A stretch of 64,000 nt of DNA, from the NCBI GenBank assembly GCA_964408185.1, contig CAYOYK010000002.1:1-64000 (forward strand). Direction: 5' to 3'. Within the stretch, counting starts at the first letter, position 1. Every line of letters starts with the position of its first letter. This document shows, piece after piece, positions 1-7,821 of the stretch. Origin of the DNA: CAYOYK01 sp964408185. Lineage in GTDB: Bacteria > Bacillota > Clostridia > Christensenellales > Aristaeellaceae. The notes under the pieces were generated by a model. It was given only the letters and a program-made list of their open reading frames with translations. It was not told where the DNA came from and ran no database searches. The position numbers were made by a program, and so were the translations under genes.

Positions 1-460
1 CCAGCGACGCGGCGGTCGGCTCGTTGATGATACGCTGCACGTCCAAGCCGGCGATGCGGCCCGCGTCCTTCGTGGCCTGACGCTGACTGTCGCTGAAGTA
101 GGCGGGCACTGTAATGACGGCCTGCGTGACGGTCTCGCCAAGATAGGCTTCCGCGTCGGCCTTGAGCTTTTGCAGGATCATCGCGCTGATTTCCTGCGGG
201 GTATAGGCTTTGCCGTCGATGGTGACCTTGTGGGCGGTGCCCATCTCGCGCTTGATAGAAATAATTGTGCGGTCGGGGTTGGCGACGGCCTGACGCTTGG
301 CGATCTGGCCGACCAGACGCTCGCCGTCCTTGGTGAAAGCGACGACGGAGGGAGTGGTGCGCGCGCCTTCCGCGTTGGGGATGACGACGGGCTCGCCGCC
401 TTCCATCACGGCGACGCAGCTGTTGGTGGTACCAAGGTCAATACCGATAATCTTGCTCAT
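1..460 (-). CDS. dnaK: Molecular chaperone DnaK (Hsp70), N-terminal part only
   Basis: Hsp70 chaperone; only the first ~153 codons lie in the window, and the gene continues beyond base 1. The reverse strand starts ATG at 460 and reads MSKIIGIDLGTTNSCVAVMEGG, the phosphate-1 loop of the Hsp70 ATPase domain. GGAGGAAAC sits just upstream. It is the third gene of hrcA-grpE-dnaK, 86 bases after grpE. That gap holds two small hairpins (485-496 and 524-536), which could be mRNA processing or stability elements. Regulation is expected from HrcA acting at the CIRCE site upstream of hrcA. The identity is secure; the C-terminal substrate-binding domain cannot be seen. Confidence 0.97.
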   Translation of the reverse strand, partial: MSKIIGIDLGTTNSCVAVMEGGEPVVIPNAEGARTTPSVVAFTKDGERLVGQIAKRQAVANPDRTIISIKREMGTAHKVTIDGKAYTPQEISAMILQKLKADAEAYLGETVTQAVITVPAYFSDSQRQATKDAGRIAGLDVQRIINEPTAASL

Positions 461-546
461 GAATGTTTCCTCCTCATACTGATACGGATTTGTCCGTTAA
501 TGCTTGCTTGATCTATGTCCGAACGGGCAATGCCCGCTGCGGTCTG

Positions 547-1203
547 TTATTCCGCGACGACCTTCACCATCGCGTGTCGGAGCACGCTGGAGCCCATCTG
601 GTAGCCCTTTTGCAGCACCTCGCATACGGTGCCGGGCTCGCCGTCCTCGGCGGGGGCTTGCATCACGGCGTTCTCCAAATTGGGGTCGAACTTCTCGCCC
701 TTGCGGCTGATGGGGGTGATGCCGCGCTTGGCAAACGCGTCGCAAAGCTGGCGATTGACCATCTCCACGCCCTCCTTGAGGGAAGCGTCCGGGCTGTCTT
801 GGGCGGCGGCGATGGCGCGCTCTAGGTTGTCCAGCACCGGCAGCAGCGTGGCGGCAAACGCGCGGGCTCCATCGTCAAACGCTTCGGCGCGCACGCTTTG
901 GTTGCGGCGGCGAAAGTTATCAAAGTCTGCCTGCACGCGCTGGGCGAGGGAGAGGTACTCTTCGCGCTGGGCGACGGCCGCATCCAGCGCGGTCTGCAGC
1001 TTCTCCTCGGCGGTCGGCTCCGTGGGGGCGGTCGGCTTGTCCGCTTCCTCCTTGTGGGGAGGTTCGGCTGCTTCCTGCGCGGGAGCCTGCGTTTCGTCGG
1101 CGTTCAGGGCTTCCTCGGCGGCTTGCGCCTCGACGTTGGGATCGATGGGCTGCTGCATATCGGTCTGGCTCCCTCCTGCCTTTTTGGCTTGTTTTTTCTT
1201 CAT
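547..1203 (-). CDS. grpE: GrpE nucleotide exchange factor
   Basis: Co-chaperone that releases ADP from DnaK. The 218-residue protein has a low-complexity acidic N-terminus rich in A, E, P and K (residues ~1-65). A long coiled-coil helix follows (LQTALDAAVAQREEYLSLAQRVQADFDNFRRRN), then the GrpE core ending in YQMGSSVLRHAMVKVVAE. ATG 1203 is preferred over the in-frame GTG at 1212 because AAGGAGTG lies 8 bases before the ATG, while the GTG sits inside that region. It follows hrcA by 5 bases, so the two are co-transcribed. The order hrcA-grpE-dnaK is standard for Firmicutes. Confidence 0.96.
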   Translation of the reverse strand: MKKKQAKKAGGSQTDMQQPIDPNVEAQAAEEALNADETQAPAQEAAEPPHKEEADKPTAPTEPTAEEKLQTALDAAVAQREEYLSLAQRVQADFDNFRRRNQSVRAEAFDDGARAFAATLLPVLDNLERAIAAAQDSPDASLKEGVEMVNRQLCDAFAKRGITPISRKGEKFDPNLENAVMQAPAEDGEPGTVCEVLQKGYQMGSSVLRHAMVKVVAE

Positions 1204-1208
1204 GGTTC

Positions 1209-2237
1209 TCACTCCTTATCTTGGGTGAGCAGGTCGCTCAGCTGTTGTCCCATGGCGCTCAGCACGCTGAGCACATGGCCGTACTGCATCCGCGTGGGGC
1301 CGATCACCCCGATGGTGCCGTGCTTGTGATGGCCCATGTAGTATGTGGCGGTGACCAGCGAGCAGTCCTGCAGCTCCGGCACGCCGGTTTCCGGGCCGAT
1401 GCGCACGGTAAAGGCCATTTGCTGGTGCTGCGCCAGCAGGGTGCGCAGCGTGTCCTTTGCCTCCAGCAGAGAAAGAAAATTTTTGGCTTTCTCTATGTCG
1501 GAGTATTCCGGGTAATTCAGGATGTTGCTGGTGCCGCCGAGTGCGAGAGTGCCCTGCGTGGCCTGATCGGCCACGTCGCTGAGCAGGCCCGCGACGCCGC
1601 TGAGCACCTGCTCCCGCTGGGCGATGTCCTGCTCGTACTGGGCGAGCATCTGCTGGGCCTGCGAAAGCGTGGCCCCGGACAGCTTCTCGGTGAGCATGCA
1701 GGACAGGTTGTACAGCGCGTCCGCGTCGAGGCCCTCGCCCGTGCGAATCACCGCGTCCCGCATCACGCCCACGTCGGTTACAATAACCACCAGCGCGCTT
1801 GTGCTGGATACGGGGACGAGCTGCAAATTGCGAATCTTCATCTCAGGGTTCTGCGGGGTCATCACCAGCGAGGTATAGTGCGTCAGCGAGCTGAGCACCT
1901 GAGCCGCGCGGCCGATGACGTCCTCCATTTGGCGGGTGCGGTTGGCAAAATGAGCGCGGATACCCTCCACGTCCGGGGAGGCAATCTGTCCGGAGGCCAG
2001 CAGCTGGTCTACATACAGGCGGTAGGCCTTGGGGCTGGGTACGCGGCCTGCGGATACGTGGGGCTGGTCTAGGTAGCCAAGCTCCTCCAAGTCGCTCATC
2101 TCGTTGCGGATGGTGGCGGAGGAGAGGCCCGTCTCATATTTTTTGGATATGGTGCGCGAGCCCACGGGGATGGCGGTGAGGATATAGTCGTCGATGATCG
2201 CCTGCAAAATACGGAACTTGCGAGCATCCATGCTCAT
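1209..2237 (-). CDS. hrcA: Heat-inducible transcriptional repressor HrcA
   Basis: Represses class I heat-shock genes by binding CIRCE and needs GroEL for activity. The protein is ~342 residues, normal for the family. An N-terminal winged helix (KFRILQAIIDDYILTAIPVGSRTISKKY, then SSATIRNEMSDLEELGYL) is followed by the HrcA GAF-like domain. Three in-frame starts are possible: GTG 2243, ATG 2237 and ATG 2231. GGAGG lies 9 bases before ATG 2237, which is chosen. First gene of the operon; a perfect CIRCE and promoter lie directly upstream, so it should regulate itself. Confidence 0.96.
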   Translation of the reverse strand: MSMDARKFRILQAIIDDYILTAIPVGSRTISKKYETGLSSATIRNEMSDLEELGYLDQPHVSAGRVPSPKAYRLYVDQLLASGQIASPDVEGIRAHFANRTRQMEDVIGRAAQVLSSLTHYTSLVMTPQNPEMKIRNLQLVPVSSTSALVVIVTDVGVMRDAVIRTGEGLDADALYNLSCMLTEKLSGATLSQAQQMLAQYEQDIAQREQVLSGVAGLLSDVADQATQGTLALGGTSNILNYPEYSDIEKAKNFLSLLEAKDTLRTLLAQHQQMAFTVRIGPETGVPELQDCSLVTATYYMGHHKHGTIGVIGPTRMQYGHVLSVLSAMGQQLSDLLTQDKE

Positions 2238-2273
2238 CGTCACACGCCTCCTTCAGTTGATTGCTCCGGGCTG

Positions 2274-2300
2274 TTAGCACTCTAGTCCGTCGAGTGCTAA
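2274..2300. promoter_or_regulatory. CIRCE element (HrcA operator)
   Basis: TTAGCACTC, nine bases, GAGTGCTAA: a perfect 9-9-9 inverted repeat identical to the classical CIRCE consensus. It starts 8 bases downstream of the -10 hexamer of the hrcA promoter, so bound HrcA would block transcription. Confidence 0.98.
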
Positions 2301-2307
2301 CACGGAT

Positions 2308-2336
2308 ACTATATTCCCATATGACGTCTTTGTCAA
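2308..2336 (-). promoter_or_regulatory. SigA promoter of hrcA-grpE-dnaK
   Basis: On the minus strand a perfect -35 TTGACA (2331-2336) is separated by 17 bases from -10 TATAGT (2308-2313). The CIRCE site follows at once. This is the best housekeeping promoter match in the first 10 kb. Confidence 0.92.
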
Positions 2337-2371
2337 TAGTCCGACGCGCCAAATTCACAATTTGTTTGCAA

Positions 2372-2413
2372 AGAAAACGCCCCCAACGCAAGCAAATTCA
2401 ATGCGTTGGCGGC
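2372..2413 (-). terminator. Rho-independent terminator after hemW
   Basis: On the minus strand GCCGCCAACGCA (2402-2413) pairs with TGCGTTGGGGGC (2379-2390) across an 11-base loop, with one mismatch. GTTTTCTTT follows. It lies between the hemW stop and the hrcA promoter, so it separates the two minus-strand transcription units. Confidence 0.8.
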
Positions 2414-2459
2414 ATGGCTGCTTCGGCGAGAAAATCGTCAAAAGGTACAAGCGCGCGTC

Positions 2460-3629
2460 TCAAGCGTCGTACGGCACGTCCATGAGCTGTAAGAGCGCTT
2501 GGTTTTGCATGTCCAAGCCGCGCGGAGTCAGGGCGAGCGCGGCGGGGGTATCAAACGCGAGCCCCTCCGTGACGAGCCGCCGGATTTGCGCGCCGTACCG
2601 CCGCTCAACGGGTTGCCCAAAGCGCTGCCGATACCGCGCCTTATCCACGCCCGCAAGCGTCCGCAGGCCCAGCATCAGCGTCTCAAACATCGCTTCGGGC
2701 GGAAAAATGGGCATATCAGCCCCGTCTGGCAGGCGATCCTCGCCCAGTGCGGTGAGGTAAGCGTTCAGATCGGTCGGGTTGGCGCGGCGCAGCCAGCTTG
2801 CCCCGGAGCCATCCGGCGCGGGCAGCATGCTATGCGCGGCAAGGCCAAGCCCCAGATAGTATTTGCCCTGCCAGTAGCCCATATTGTGCAGGCAGGCAAA
2901 GCCGGGCTTGGCATAGTTGGATATCTCATATCGGCGATACCCAAGCGCCTCCAGTCGTTCGCGCCCGGCGGCGCACAGATCCGCGTCCAAATCAGGATCG
3001 GGCAGCGTCAGCGTGCCGTCCGCGACGTGCTCGGCAAGCGGCGTGCCATCCTCCACGATCAGGCTGTACGCCGAGATGTGCTCTACGCACAGCTCCGCAA
3101 CGCGCGCGATGCTTTCCAAGTAATCCGCGACCGTCTGCCCCGGCAGCCCGCTCATCAGATCAACATTGATGTTGCCAAGCCCATGCCGTCGGGCCGACGC
3201 GATCGCCTCGCGCGCCTGCTCAAAGCTGTGAATGCGCCCTAGCGTGCGCAGCAAATCCGGCTGCGCCGCCTGAACGCCCAGCGACAGCCGGTTGACGCCG
3301 CTCGCGGTCAGCACGGCCAGCATGTCCTCGGACAGCGCGCCCGGATTGGCCTCGCAGGTGAACTCCGCTTCCGGCAGAATGTGATAACTGCGCCGCAGCG
3401 CGGCAAGCACCTCGCCCATCAGCGCGGGCGGAAGGATGGACGGCGTGCCGCCGCCCAGAAAGACCGTATCGACGCTTTCATTTGCAAAGGCGGGCGCGCG
3501 CAAGGCAATCTCGCGCTCCAAGGCGGCGACGTACTCCGCCATCACGCCTTCCCCGGCAGGGAAGGAGCAAAAATCGCAATATTGACATTTGCTTTTACAA
3601 AAAGGAAAATGGAGATATAATTGTAGCAA
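2460..3629 (-). CDS. hemW: Radical SAM heme chaperone HemW-like protein
   Basis: Radical SAM protein of the HemN/HemW family. The N-terminus reads LQLYLHFPFCKSKCQYCDFCSF, the HemW form of the CxxxCxxC iron-sulfur motif, followed by a GGGTPS motif. The length (~389 residues) fits HemW, a heme-trafficking chaperone, rather than the longer oxidase HemN. TTG 3629 is chosen because GGGGTG lies 6 bases upstream and family members begin about this far before the YxHxPFC motif; GTG 3638 is the alternative. The open frame runs much further upstream, but those residues look non-coding. A good promoter lies at 3647-3675. In many Firmicutes hemW sits next to hrcA, as here. Confidence 0.9.
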   Translation of the reverse strand: MLQLYLHFPFCKSKCQYCDFCSFPAGEGVMAEYVAALEREIALRAPAFANESVDTVFLGGGTPSILPPALMGEVLAALRRSYHILPEAEFTCEANPGALSEDMLAVLTASGVNRLSLGVQAAQPDLLRTLGRIHSFEQAREAIASARRHGLGNINVDLMSGLPGQTVADYLESIARVAELCVEHISAYSLIVEDGTPLAEHVADGTLTLPDPDLDADLCAAGRERLEALGYRRYEISNYAKPGFACLHNMGYWQGKYYLGLGLAAHSMLPAPDGSGASWLRRANPTDLNAYLTALGEDRLPDGADMPIFPPEAMFETLMLGLRTLAGVDKARYRQRFGQPVERRYGAQIRRLVTEGLAFDTPAALALTPRGLDMQNQALLQLMDVPYDA

Positions 3630-3646
3630 ATCAATCACCCCGCGAT

Positions 3647-3675
3647 ATTGTACCACGGGCGCGCCGGACGGACAA
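3647..3675 (-). promoter_or_regulatory. Probable SigA promoter of hemW
   Basis: Minus strand: TTGTCC (3670-3675), 17 bases, TACAAT (3647-3652). It predicts a transcript starting near 3640 with a very short leader in which GGGGTG serves as the ribosome binding site for TTG 3629. Confidence 0.55.
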
Positions 3676-3698
3676 GCGGAGTGGGAAGGAGCGTGGCA

Positions 3699-4088
3699 AT
3701 GGCGCAGGCGGAGACGATCTTTGATACGGTGGTGCGGGCGTGTATACTGTTTATCGAGCTGGCGGGCATATTGGTCATCGTGCTCAGCATGGTGCGCGGA
3801 TTCATCGGATTTGTCCGTCGGGACGAGGGAACCCGCATTCAGCTGGCCAAGGGCATCATGCTGGGGCTGGAGTTCAAAATCGGCAGCGAGGTGCTCCGCT
3901 CGGTGATCGTGAGCGGATGGACGGAGCTGGGCACGCTGGCGGCGATCATCTTGCTGCGCAGCTTGCTTACCCTGCTGCTGCATTGGGAGATTGGCGTGGA
4001 GGAAAAGCGGCAGGAGGAGCAGCGCCGCCGCGCAAGGGAGGACGCGGAGCTCGCGCAGGCGGGCGGGTCGCCGGAGCCGGAAGCCTGA
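3699..4088 (+). CDS. Small membrane protein, DUF1622-like
   Basis: 129 residues. Two or three hydrophobic segments: roughly residues 10-32 (ACILFIELAGILVIVLSMVRG) and 68-92 (ELGTLAAIILLRSLLTLLLHW). The tail is highly charged (EEKRQEEQRRRAREDAEL). The arrangement and the LxFKIGSEVLRSV stretch resemble the DUF1622 family of uncharacterised inner-membrane proteins. ATG 3699 is chosen over ATG 3648 because GGAAGGAG lies 7 bases upstream. The gene is alone on the plus strand, divergent from hemW and ending 6 bases from the convergent spoIIIAH. No function can be assigned. Confidence 0.75.
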   Translation: MAQAETIFDTVVRACILFIELAGILVIVLSMVRGFIGFVRRDEGTRIQLAKGIMLGLEFKIGSEVLRSVIVSGWTELGTLAAIILLRSLLTLLLHWEIGVEEKRQEEQRRRAREDAELAQAGGSPEPEA

Positions 4089-4094
4089 GCGCGC

Positions 4095-4649
4095 CTATTC
4101 CAGCTCCGCCCCGGTTACGATGCGCACATTCTCCGCACGGACGGGCACATGCGTGAGGCACAGCGAAAGGATCGCTGCGCTTTGCTCTGCGTCCAACGCT
4201 TCGGCGGCAAGCAGGAGTGTGAGGGAGTCGTTCTGGTACAGGGCCATGCAGGGCGCAAAGCCCATGGCCTGCAGCGCCGCGACCAGATCGGCCTCCAGCG
4301 CGCGGCGTTCCGTCAGCGCGGCCAGCGCCGCGCCCGCGTCCCTGCGCGCCTGTGCGTCGGCGCTTTCATCGCGCGCCAGTTCCGTCAAGGAGGCGGCGCT
4401 CTTTTGATACTCCGCTTCCCTCTGCGCGACGGCGCTTGCGCGCGGCGCTGACGTGGACGCTGCCGCGGGTTCCGCCTGAGCCGCCAGCGTCGCCTTTGTT
4501 TTGGATGCAAGGCGCAGGATGGGGGAGAGCGCCAGCAGCACCGCGCCGGTGACCAGCAGCGCGAGCAGCGGCCAGAACCAGCGGGACGATTTTTTGCGCG
4601 GATCTTTGTTGGGGCTTGGCTTTTGGTTTGGCTTCCATTGCGTCGTCAT
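4095..4649 (-). CDS. spoIIIAH: Stage III sporulation protein AH
   Basis: Forespore-engulfment channel component. In Bacillus the SpoIIIAH extracellular domain binds forespore SpoIIQ. 184 residues: a basic cytoplasmic N-terminus (KPNQKPSPNKDPRKKSSR), one membrane segment at ~24-45 (FWPLLALLVTGAVLLALSPIL), then a helical extracytoplasmic part with the conserved QREAEYQKSAASLTEL and a C-terminal ring-building-like domain. ATG 4649 overlaps the spoIIIAG stop by 4 bases and has GGAGGAAC upstream. It is the last gene of the operon. Confidence 0.93.
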   Translation of the reverse strand: MTTQWKPNQKPSPNKDPRKKSSRWFWPLLALLVTGAVLLALSPILRLASKTKATLAAQAEPAAASTSAPRASAVAQREAEYQKSAASLTELARDESADAQARRDAGAALAALTERRALEADLVAALQAMGFAPCMALYQNDSLTLLLAAEALDAEQSAAILSLCLTHVPVRAENVRIVTGAELE

Positions 4650-5029
4650 GGCAGTTCCTCCATTATAAATACATCCACGGCGGATTCCGGCAACCCCAGC
4701 AGCGTGCGAAGCGCGCGGATGAGCGCCATGCGCACGCCCACGTCCGCGCCGCCCTCGGCCACGACGATGGCCCCCGTCGGCACGCTCGAACCGCCGTCGT
4801 CGCCCCATCCGGCGGACGCCGCCGTGCTTCGCTGCACAATCACTTCCACGCGGCCGGCTCCCTCGATGGCGGAGAGGACGGCTGCGAGCCGCCGCTCCTC
4901 GTCGGTGGCGGAGGTTTCTGCGGCCCGCGGGGCTAGCCCCGCGCACAGCAGGCACAAGCCGACAACCAGCCCCAGCAGCGCCAGCCATCGCTTGCGGTCC
5001 GCAAGCAGCCAATCCAAGCGCTTCTTCAT
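4646..5029 (-). CDS. spoIIIAG: Stage III sporulation protein AG (short form)
   Basis: 127 residues. One membrane segment (~residues 14-33, WLALLGLVVGLCLLCAGLAP) is followed by an extracytoplasmic domain with the SpoIIIAG/ring-building signature: GAGRVEVIVQ, then GAIVVAEGGADVGVRMALIRALRTLLGLPESAVDVFI. Bacillus SpoIIIAG is about 100 residues longer; the linker between membrane and ring domain is largely missing here. It overlaps spoIIIAF and spoIIIAH by ATGA on both sides. The start is fixed by that overlap and by the basic MKKR. Confidence 0.92.
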   Translation of the reverse strand: MKKRLDWLLADRKRWLALLGLVVGLCLLCAGLAPRAAETSATDEERRLAAVLSAIEGAGRVEVIVQRSTAASAGWGDDGGSSVPTGAIVVAEGGADVGVRMALIRALRTLLGLPESAVDVFIMEELP

Positions 5030-5520
5030 GACGGCGCATCCTGCCAATACACCTGTCCCTCCGTCAGGCCGAGCGCCTCGCATAAGCGGGCGGGCAGCTC
5101 CGCGGGCGAATACAGCGGCGCATCGTCCCGCGAAAGCAGCCGCAGCGCCACATGGTGCACGCTGCCGTCCGTTTGCAGGCAAGCCGTCGCCTGCGCCTCG
5201 TACCCAACGCTCCGGCACAGACGCTCGCAGCGCTCCGCCAGCTGATTTGCCCATGCTGTCAGCGCCGTCCGCCGATAGCGTTCCTCGGTCTGCGCGTCGC
5301 TTTCCGCCAGCGCGGTCTCAATCATCGCGGCGGGGGAGGACGCGGCCTCCGTCAGGCGGACGGCGGCCAGCAGCTCCATCAGCGCGCCCGCCATCAGCAG
5401 CGTGACCAGCAGCGTCAGGGACAGCCGCGCGGCCTGACGCACGCCTCCCTGCGGCAGCAGCAGCTCCGCCAGCGTGACGCAGATTGCCAGCGCCGACAGC
5501 TTGCGCAAGAACTCGTTCAT
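5026..5520 (-). CDS. spoIIIAF: Stage III sporulation protein AF
   Basis: About 164 residues. Two hydrophobic segments in the first ~60 residues (LSALAICVTLAELLLPQGG and LSLTLLVTLLMAGALMELLAAV) are followed by a soluble region, as in SpoIIIAF. ATG 5520 is chosen because GAGG lies 8 bases upstream; GTG 5529 overlapping the spoIIIAE stop is the alternative. Co-transcribed within spoIIIA. Confidence 0.9.
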   Translation of the reverse strand: MNEFLRKLSALAICVTLAELLLPQGGVRQAARLSLTLLVTLLMAGALMELLAAVRLTEAASSPAAMIETALAESDAQTEERYRRTALTAWANQLAERCERLCRSVGYEAQATACLQTDGSVHHVALRLLSRDDAPLYSPAELPARLCEALGLTEGQVYWQDAPS

Positions 5521-5525
5521 ACCTG

Positions 5526-6683
5526 TCACCTCAGCATTACCGTCAGATTTCCCACCACCAGCATCTGCGCCACCAGCAGGAGGAACATTGCGCCCACGCT
5601 GAGCTGCACAATAAACAGCAGCATGTACACCTCCGCAAAGTCACCGATGGTCTCGCACAGGGGCGCGTCCGCCACGGGCTCCAGCAGCGCGGCGGCGGCG
5701 CGATAGAGCAGCACAGTTCCCAGCGTTCGCAGCATGGGCGTCGCCATCTTGGCAAGGAGAATCAGCAAGGCCAACGCGCCGACGGCGTTTTTGATCAGCA
5801 GCGAGCAGCCGACGAGCGTATCCACCGTATCGGCGAACATCCCGCCTACGATGGGCACAAAGTTGTCAATGGCGTACTTGGCCGTGCGGATGCTTACGCC
5901 GTCCACAGCCGCCGTGCCCAGCCCCTGTACCAGCGTCGCGCCCATAAACACCGTAAACGCCAGCCCAAGCGTCCACCGCGCCACCTGCCCAAACAGCTTG
6001 CGCAGCCGCGTGACGCGCAGCTCCACGCACAGGCCGTCCACGAGCGTGAGGGTGGCAAGGCCGGCCGTGAAGGGCATCGTGACGGATTGCACCAGCGTCG
6101 TCATGGTGCCGCTGGCCGCGACCACGGCGGGCTGAAAGAACGCCGCGCTGGCCGATCCTCCCACGGCGGTCAGCAGCGTGAGCAGCAGCGGGTAGAGCGC
6201 CTGCATTGCGTCCGCCATGCCCTGCACGGATTCGTTGGTCAGCAGGACGTGCTCCCGCATATCCGTTATTAGGAACACGCCCGCAAACAGCAGGCCCGCG
6301 TATCGGCAGGCCGAAGCCACAAAGGGCTTGGCAAAAGCGCCGCGCAGCCGCTCCATCACCCCGGTCAGCAGCGCGGGTATCATCAGCCGCGTCAAACGCC
6401 ACACGCTGGAGCGCAGCACGCCCAGCAGCCGGTCAAGCAGCGCGGGCACAAGCTCCTCGGCGTGAAGCAGGGTTTTTCCTTGGCACAGGGCCAGCAGCGC
6501 GTCGCTCACGCTCCCGCTCAGCACTCCCGATTCCTGCGCGGCCTGCTCCAGCGCGCGCAGATCCAGCGAGCTCAGCGTGTCCGCAAGGCTTTCCCGGAGC
6601 CCTTCGCAGAGCGCGACCGACGGGGTGAGCGCCAGCCATGCGACCAGCGCGGTCGTCAGGCACAGCCTGTCCCAGCGAGGCAT
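5526..6683 (-). CDS. spoIIIAE: Stage III sporulation protein AE
   Basis: 385-residue polytopic membrane protein, the largest membrane component of the SpoIIIA-SpoIIQ channel. It has an N-terminal signal-like segment (LCLTTALVAWLALTPSVALCEG), an amphipathic region, then about eight hydrophobic stretches. Conserved SpoIIIAE-type text includes RYAGLLFAGVFLITDMREHV and ALALLILLAKMATPMLRTLG. GGAGG lies 8 bases before ATG 6683. It follows spoIIIAD by 13 bases. Confidence 0.93.
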   Translation of the reverse strand: MPRWDRLCLTTALVAWLALTPSVALCEGLRESLADTLSSLDLRALEQAAQESGVLSGSVSDALLALCQGKTLLHAEELVPALLDRLLGVLRSSVWRLTRLMIPALLTGVMERLRGAFAKPFVASACRYAGLLFAGVFLITDMREHVLLTNESVQGMADAMQALYPLLLTLLTAVGGSASAAFFQPAVVAASGTMTTLVQSVTMPFTAGLATLTLVDGLCVELRVTRLRKLFGQVARWTLGLAFTVFMGATLVQGLGTAAVDGVSIRTAKYAIDNFVPIVGGMFADTVDTLVGCSLLIKNAVGALALLILLAKMATPMLRTLGTVLLYRAAAALLEPVADAPLCETIGDFAEVYMLLFIVQLSVGAMFLLLVAQMLVVGNLTVMLR

Positions 6684-6696
6684 GCGTGCTTCCTCC

Positions 6697-7083
6697 TTAC
6701 GGCGCGAGGGTGAGTATCATTTCCAGCAGCTGCGTAAGCATGGGGACCGCAAGCGATAGCAGCAGCGCCCGTCCGCAAAAGCCGACCTTGACGGCCAACC
6801 CTTCCTCGCCCAAGTCCTTGCAGCTCTGCGCCGCAAGCTCGCTCAAGCAAGCCACGCCCAGCACCTTGAGCAGCGCGCCCAGATACTGGGCTTCCACGCC
6901 GCCCAGCGCGGCGATGCGCTGCAACCCGCCCAGCACGGGCTCCAGCACGCCGGCCGCATACAGCAGCGCCATTGCGCCCGCAAGCAGCGCCACCAGCGAG
7001 GCAAGCTCCGGCTGACTGGCGCGCACCAGCAGGCACAGCATGGCTGCCGTGAGCGCAAATCCGGCAATTTGCAGCGCTTCCAA
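6697..7083 (-). CDS. spoIIIAD: Stage III sporulation protein AD
   Basis: 128 residues, almost entirely hydrophobic, with four predicted membrane segments and the SpoIIIAD pattern IAGFALTAAMLCLLVRASQPELASLVALLAG near the start. The start is TTG 7083, two bases past the spoIIIAC stop at 7086. The ribosome binding site is weak, so translation is probably coupled to spoIIIAC. Length matches the family. Confidence 0.9.
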   Translation of the reverse strand: MEALQIAGFALTAAMLCLLVRASQPELASLVALLAGAMALLYAAGVLEPVLGGLQRIAALGGVEAQYLGALLKVLGVACLSELAAQSCKDLGEEGLAVKVGFCGRALLLSLAVPMLTQLLEMILTLAP

Positions 7084-7085
7084 CG

Positions 7086-7283
7086 CTAGTACAGCTGAAA
7101 GATGCTTTTCACGGCCGTCAACAGCTCCGAGACCATGGTAACGACCATCAGCAGCGCGATCACAAGCCCGGCTACCGTGACCAGCATGCTCAGCTCCTCG
7201 CGTCCCGTGCGCGTCAGGATTTGGCTGATGACCGCCACCACCAGCCCCAGACCGGCCAGCTTGAACAAGACGTCCATTTGCAT
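7086..7283 (-). CDS. spoIIIAC: Stage III sporulation protein AC
   Basis: 65 residues, the usual size of SpoIIIAC. Two membrane segments (LFKLAGLGLVVAVISQILT and LSMLVTVAGLVIALLMVVTMV) are separated by the conserved polar loop RTGREE. ATG 7283 has GGAGGAAGT upstream. The in-frame open region continues further upstream but is only an overlap with spoIIIAB in another frame. Confidence 0.94.
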   Translation of the reverse strand: MQMDVLFKLAGLGLVVAVISQILTRTGREELSMLVTVAGLVIALLMVVTMVSELLTAVKSIFQLY

Positions 7284-7296
7284 GGCGTACTTCCTC

Positions 7297-7821
7297 CTAC
7301 CAGAACAGGATGGCGAGCGCCGCGCCGCCCAGCGCACCAAGACGGCCGTACAGCCGCCCGCGCTTTTGCGCGGATTCCTCCGCGGCCGCAAGCAGCGCCT
7401 TGAGCTGCTGTGCGCACGTGACGGCCGCTTGCTCGCGCATGGCCGCCGTTCCCTGACCCAGCAGCTCAAAGGCCGTTTGCAGCGCCTCGCGCTCTGCGGA
7501 CGTCTCCCCGCCTGCCGGGTGCGCTCTGCACGCCAGCGCGTATGCCTCGCCGACGGACAGAGACGGGTCGGCAGCGAGCGCGTCTGCGCTGGCAAGCAGA
7601 CGGCTTCGCGCCGTGGTTTGCCCCTCCGGCAGCATGCGCGCCGCGCGCGCCAGCACGTCGCCTACGCCGCTTCGAGCCTCGCTCAGCAGCAAACGGACGC
7701 TCTGGAACGCGCTCAGCCAGCCCGTCAGCCGCGTGACGCGCGCGTAGCTGGCCCGCTGGCACAGCACGCCGATAGCCGTCCCCAGCGCAAGCAGCAGCAG
7801 AGACATCGGCCCGCCCTTCAT
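7297..7821 (-). CDS. spoIIIAB: Stage III sporulation protein AB
   Basis: 174 residues with a GspF/type II secretion F-like topology: one N-terminal membrane segment (MSLLLLALGTAIGVLCQR), a helical cytoplasmic domain, and a hydrophobic C-terminus (LGALGGAALAILFW). ATG 7821 overlaps the spoIIIAA stop by 4 bases; ATG 7806 is possible but has no better ribosome binding site. Works with the SpoIIIAA ATPase at the base of the channel by analogy with secretion systems. Confidence 0.9.
   Translation of the reverse strand: MKGGPMSLLLLALGTAIGVLCQRASYARVTRLTGWLSAFQSVRLLLSEARSGVGDVLARAARMLPEGQTTARSRLLASADALAADPSLSVGEAYALACRAHPAGGETSAEREALQTAFELLGQGTAAMREQAAVTCAQQLKALLAAAEESAQKRGRLYGRLGALGGAALAILFW

Noticed and set aside
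2460..3983. 507-residue HemW with a long N-terminal extension
   Set aside because: The extra residues are low-complexity and run through the promoter and the divergent gene; family members begin right before the YxHxPFC motif.
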